This document shows positions 5,972-6,213 of a stretch of 6,213 bases of DNA, piece by piece (the first letter of the stretch is position 1; the number at the start of each line of letters is the position of its first letter). The notes under the pieces were generated by a model that saw only the letters and a program-made list of their open reading frames with translations, was not told the origin of the DNA and did no database searches. The translations under genes and the position numbers were made by a program. Source of the stretch: Anaerolineales bacterium (GTDB taxonomy: Bacteria; Chloroflexota; Anaerolineae; 4572-78; NAK82); assembly GCA_024643945.1 (NCBI GenBank), contig JAHELX010000017.1:1-6213 (forward strand). Direction: 5' to 3'.

Positions 5972-6213
5972 TTGTTGCTCTATCTTCTACAAGGCTTGAC
6001 GTTGGGATTCTCGGCTGCTGCCTCGCCCGGCCCTTTTCAAGCCTATCTTCTGTCACAGACTTTGAAGAACGGCTGGCGGCGCACCTTGCCGGCTGCATTG
6101 GCTCCACTCCTCAGTGACGGGCCGATCATCGCCCTGGTGCTGCTGGCGCTGACCCAAACCCCGGGCTGGTTCCTGAAGATGCTACAAATCGCAGGCGGTC
6201 TTTTCCTCCTTTA
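5972..6213 (+). CDS. LysE-family amino-acid/metabolite exporter, 3' end missing
   Basis: The frame is open to the window end and gives 80 residues: LLYLLQGLTLGFSAAASPGPFQAYLLSQTLKNGW, then RRTLPAALAPLLSDGPIIAL and FLKMLQIAGGLFLL (split here only for length). LysE/RhtB proteins are about 200-residue, six-helix inner-membrane exporters of amino acids or related solutes. The SPGP in the first loop and the following Q-x-L-x-x-G-W-R segment fit the family's conserved PGP region and the cytosolic turn after it; three hydrophobic segments are visible. No ATG lies in frame. TTG at 5972, with GAGG at 5960-5963 eight bases upstream, is the best start, and TTG 5975 is the alternative. The substrate cannot be told. 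A TATAAT box upstream suggests its own promoter. Confidence 0.8.
   Translation, partial: MLLYLLQGLTLGFSAAASPGPFQAYLLSQTLKNGWRRTLPAALAPLLSDGPIIALVLLALTQTPGWFLKMLQIAGGLFLL

Overview
The window is a densely packed bacterial segment with every supported gene on the + strand. It is GC-rich, uses ATG and TTG starts, and has short intergenic gaps. The first half carries a conserved translation/secretion block: ffh (truncated by the window edge), rpsP, a small KH-domain gene (khpA), rimM and nadD. The second half carries an Fsr-like MFS transporter, a divergent QueA-like gene that appears broken, and the start of a LysE-family exporter gene. The ffh-rpsP-KH-rimM order is widespread in bacteria. nadD where trmD is often found, together with the QueA-like paralogue, makes me favour Chloroflexota or a related GC-rich lineage. 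That is inference from family memory and context, at moderate to low confidence.

Region 1 (1-3474): Ffh is the SRP GTPase. rpsP begins a new transcription unit behind an extended -10 promoter and a likely ffh terminator hairpin. rpsP, khpA, rimM and nadD follow with small gaps. The rimM ATG directly abuts the khpA stop, and nadD uses a TTG start. S16, KhpA and RimM act on the ribosome, rRNA or small RNAs, and NadD makes the NAD precursor. The unit closes with an 18-bp perfect-stem intrinsic terminator. S16 is about twice its usual length because of an acidic tail.

Region 2 (3475-5907): a 12-helix MFS transporter is followed, with an ATGA overlap, by a QueA-like reading frame. That frame has stops right after the coupled ATG, a one-base frameshift about two thirds of the way through, and an in-frame 24-bp tandem repeat inserted in its middle. 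Its conserved parts are well preserved, so the damage is either recent or partly a sequence error.

Region 3 (5908-6213): a TATAAT box and a TTG-started LysE-type exporter gene, cut by the window end.

I did not find a new multi-gene defence or mobile system. The most unusual item is the QueA-like locus, with its changed active-site motifs, tandem repeat and two reading-frame problems.
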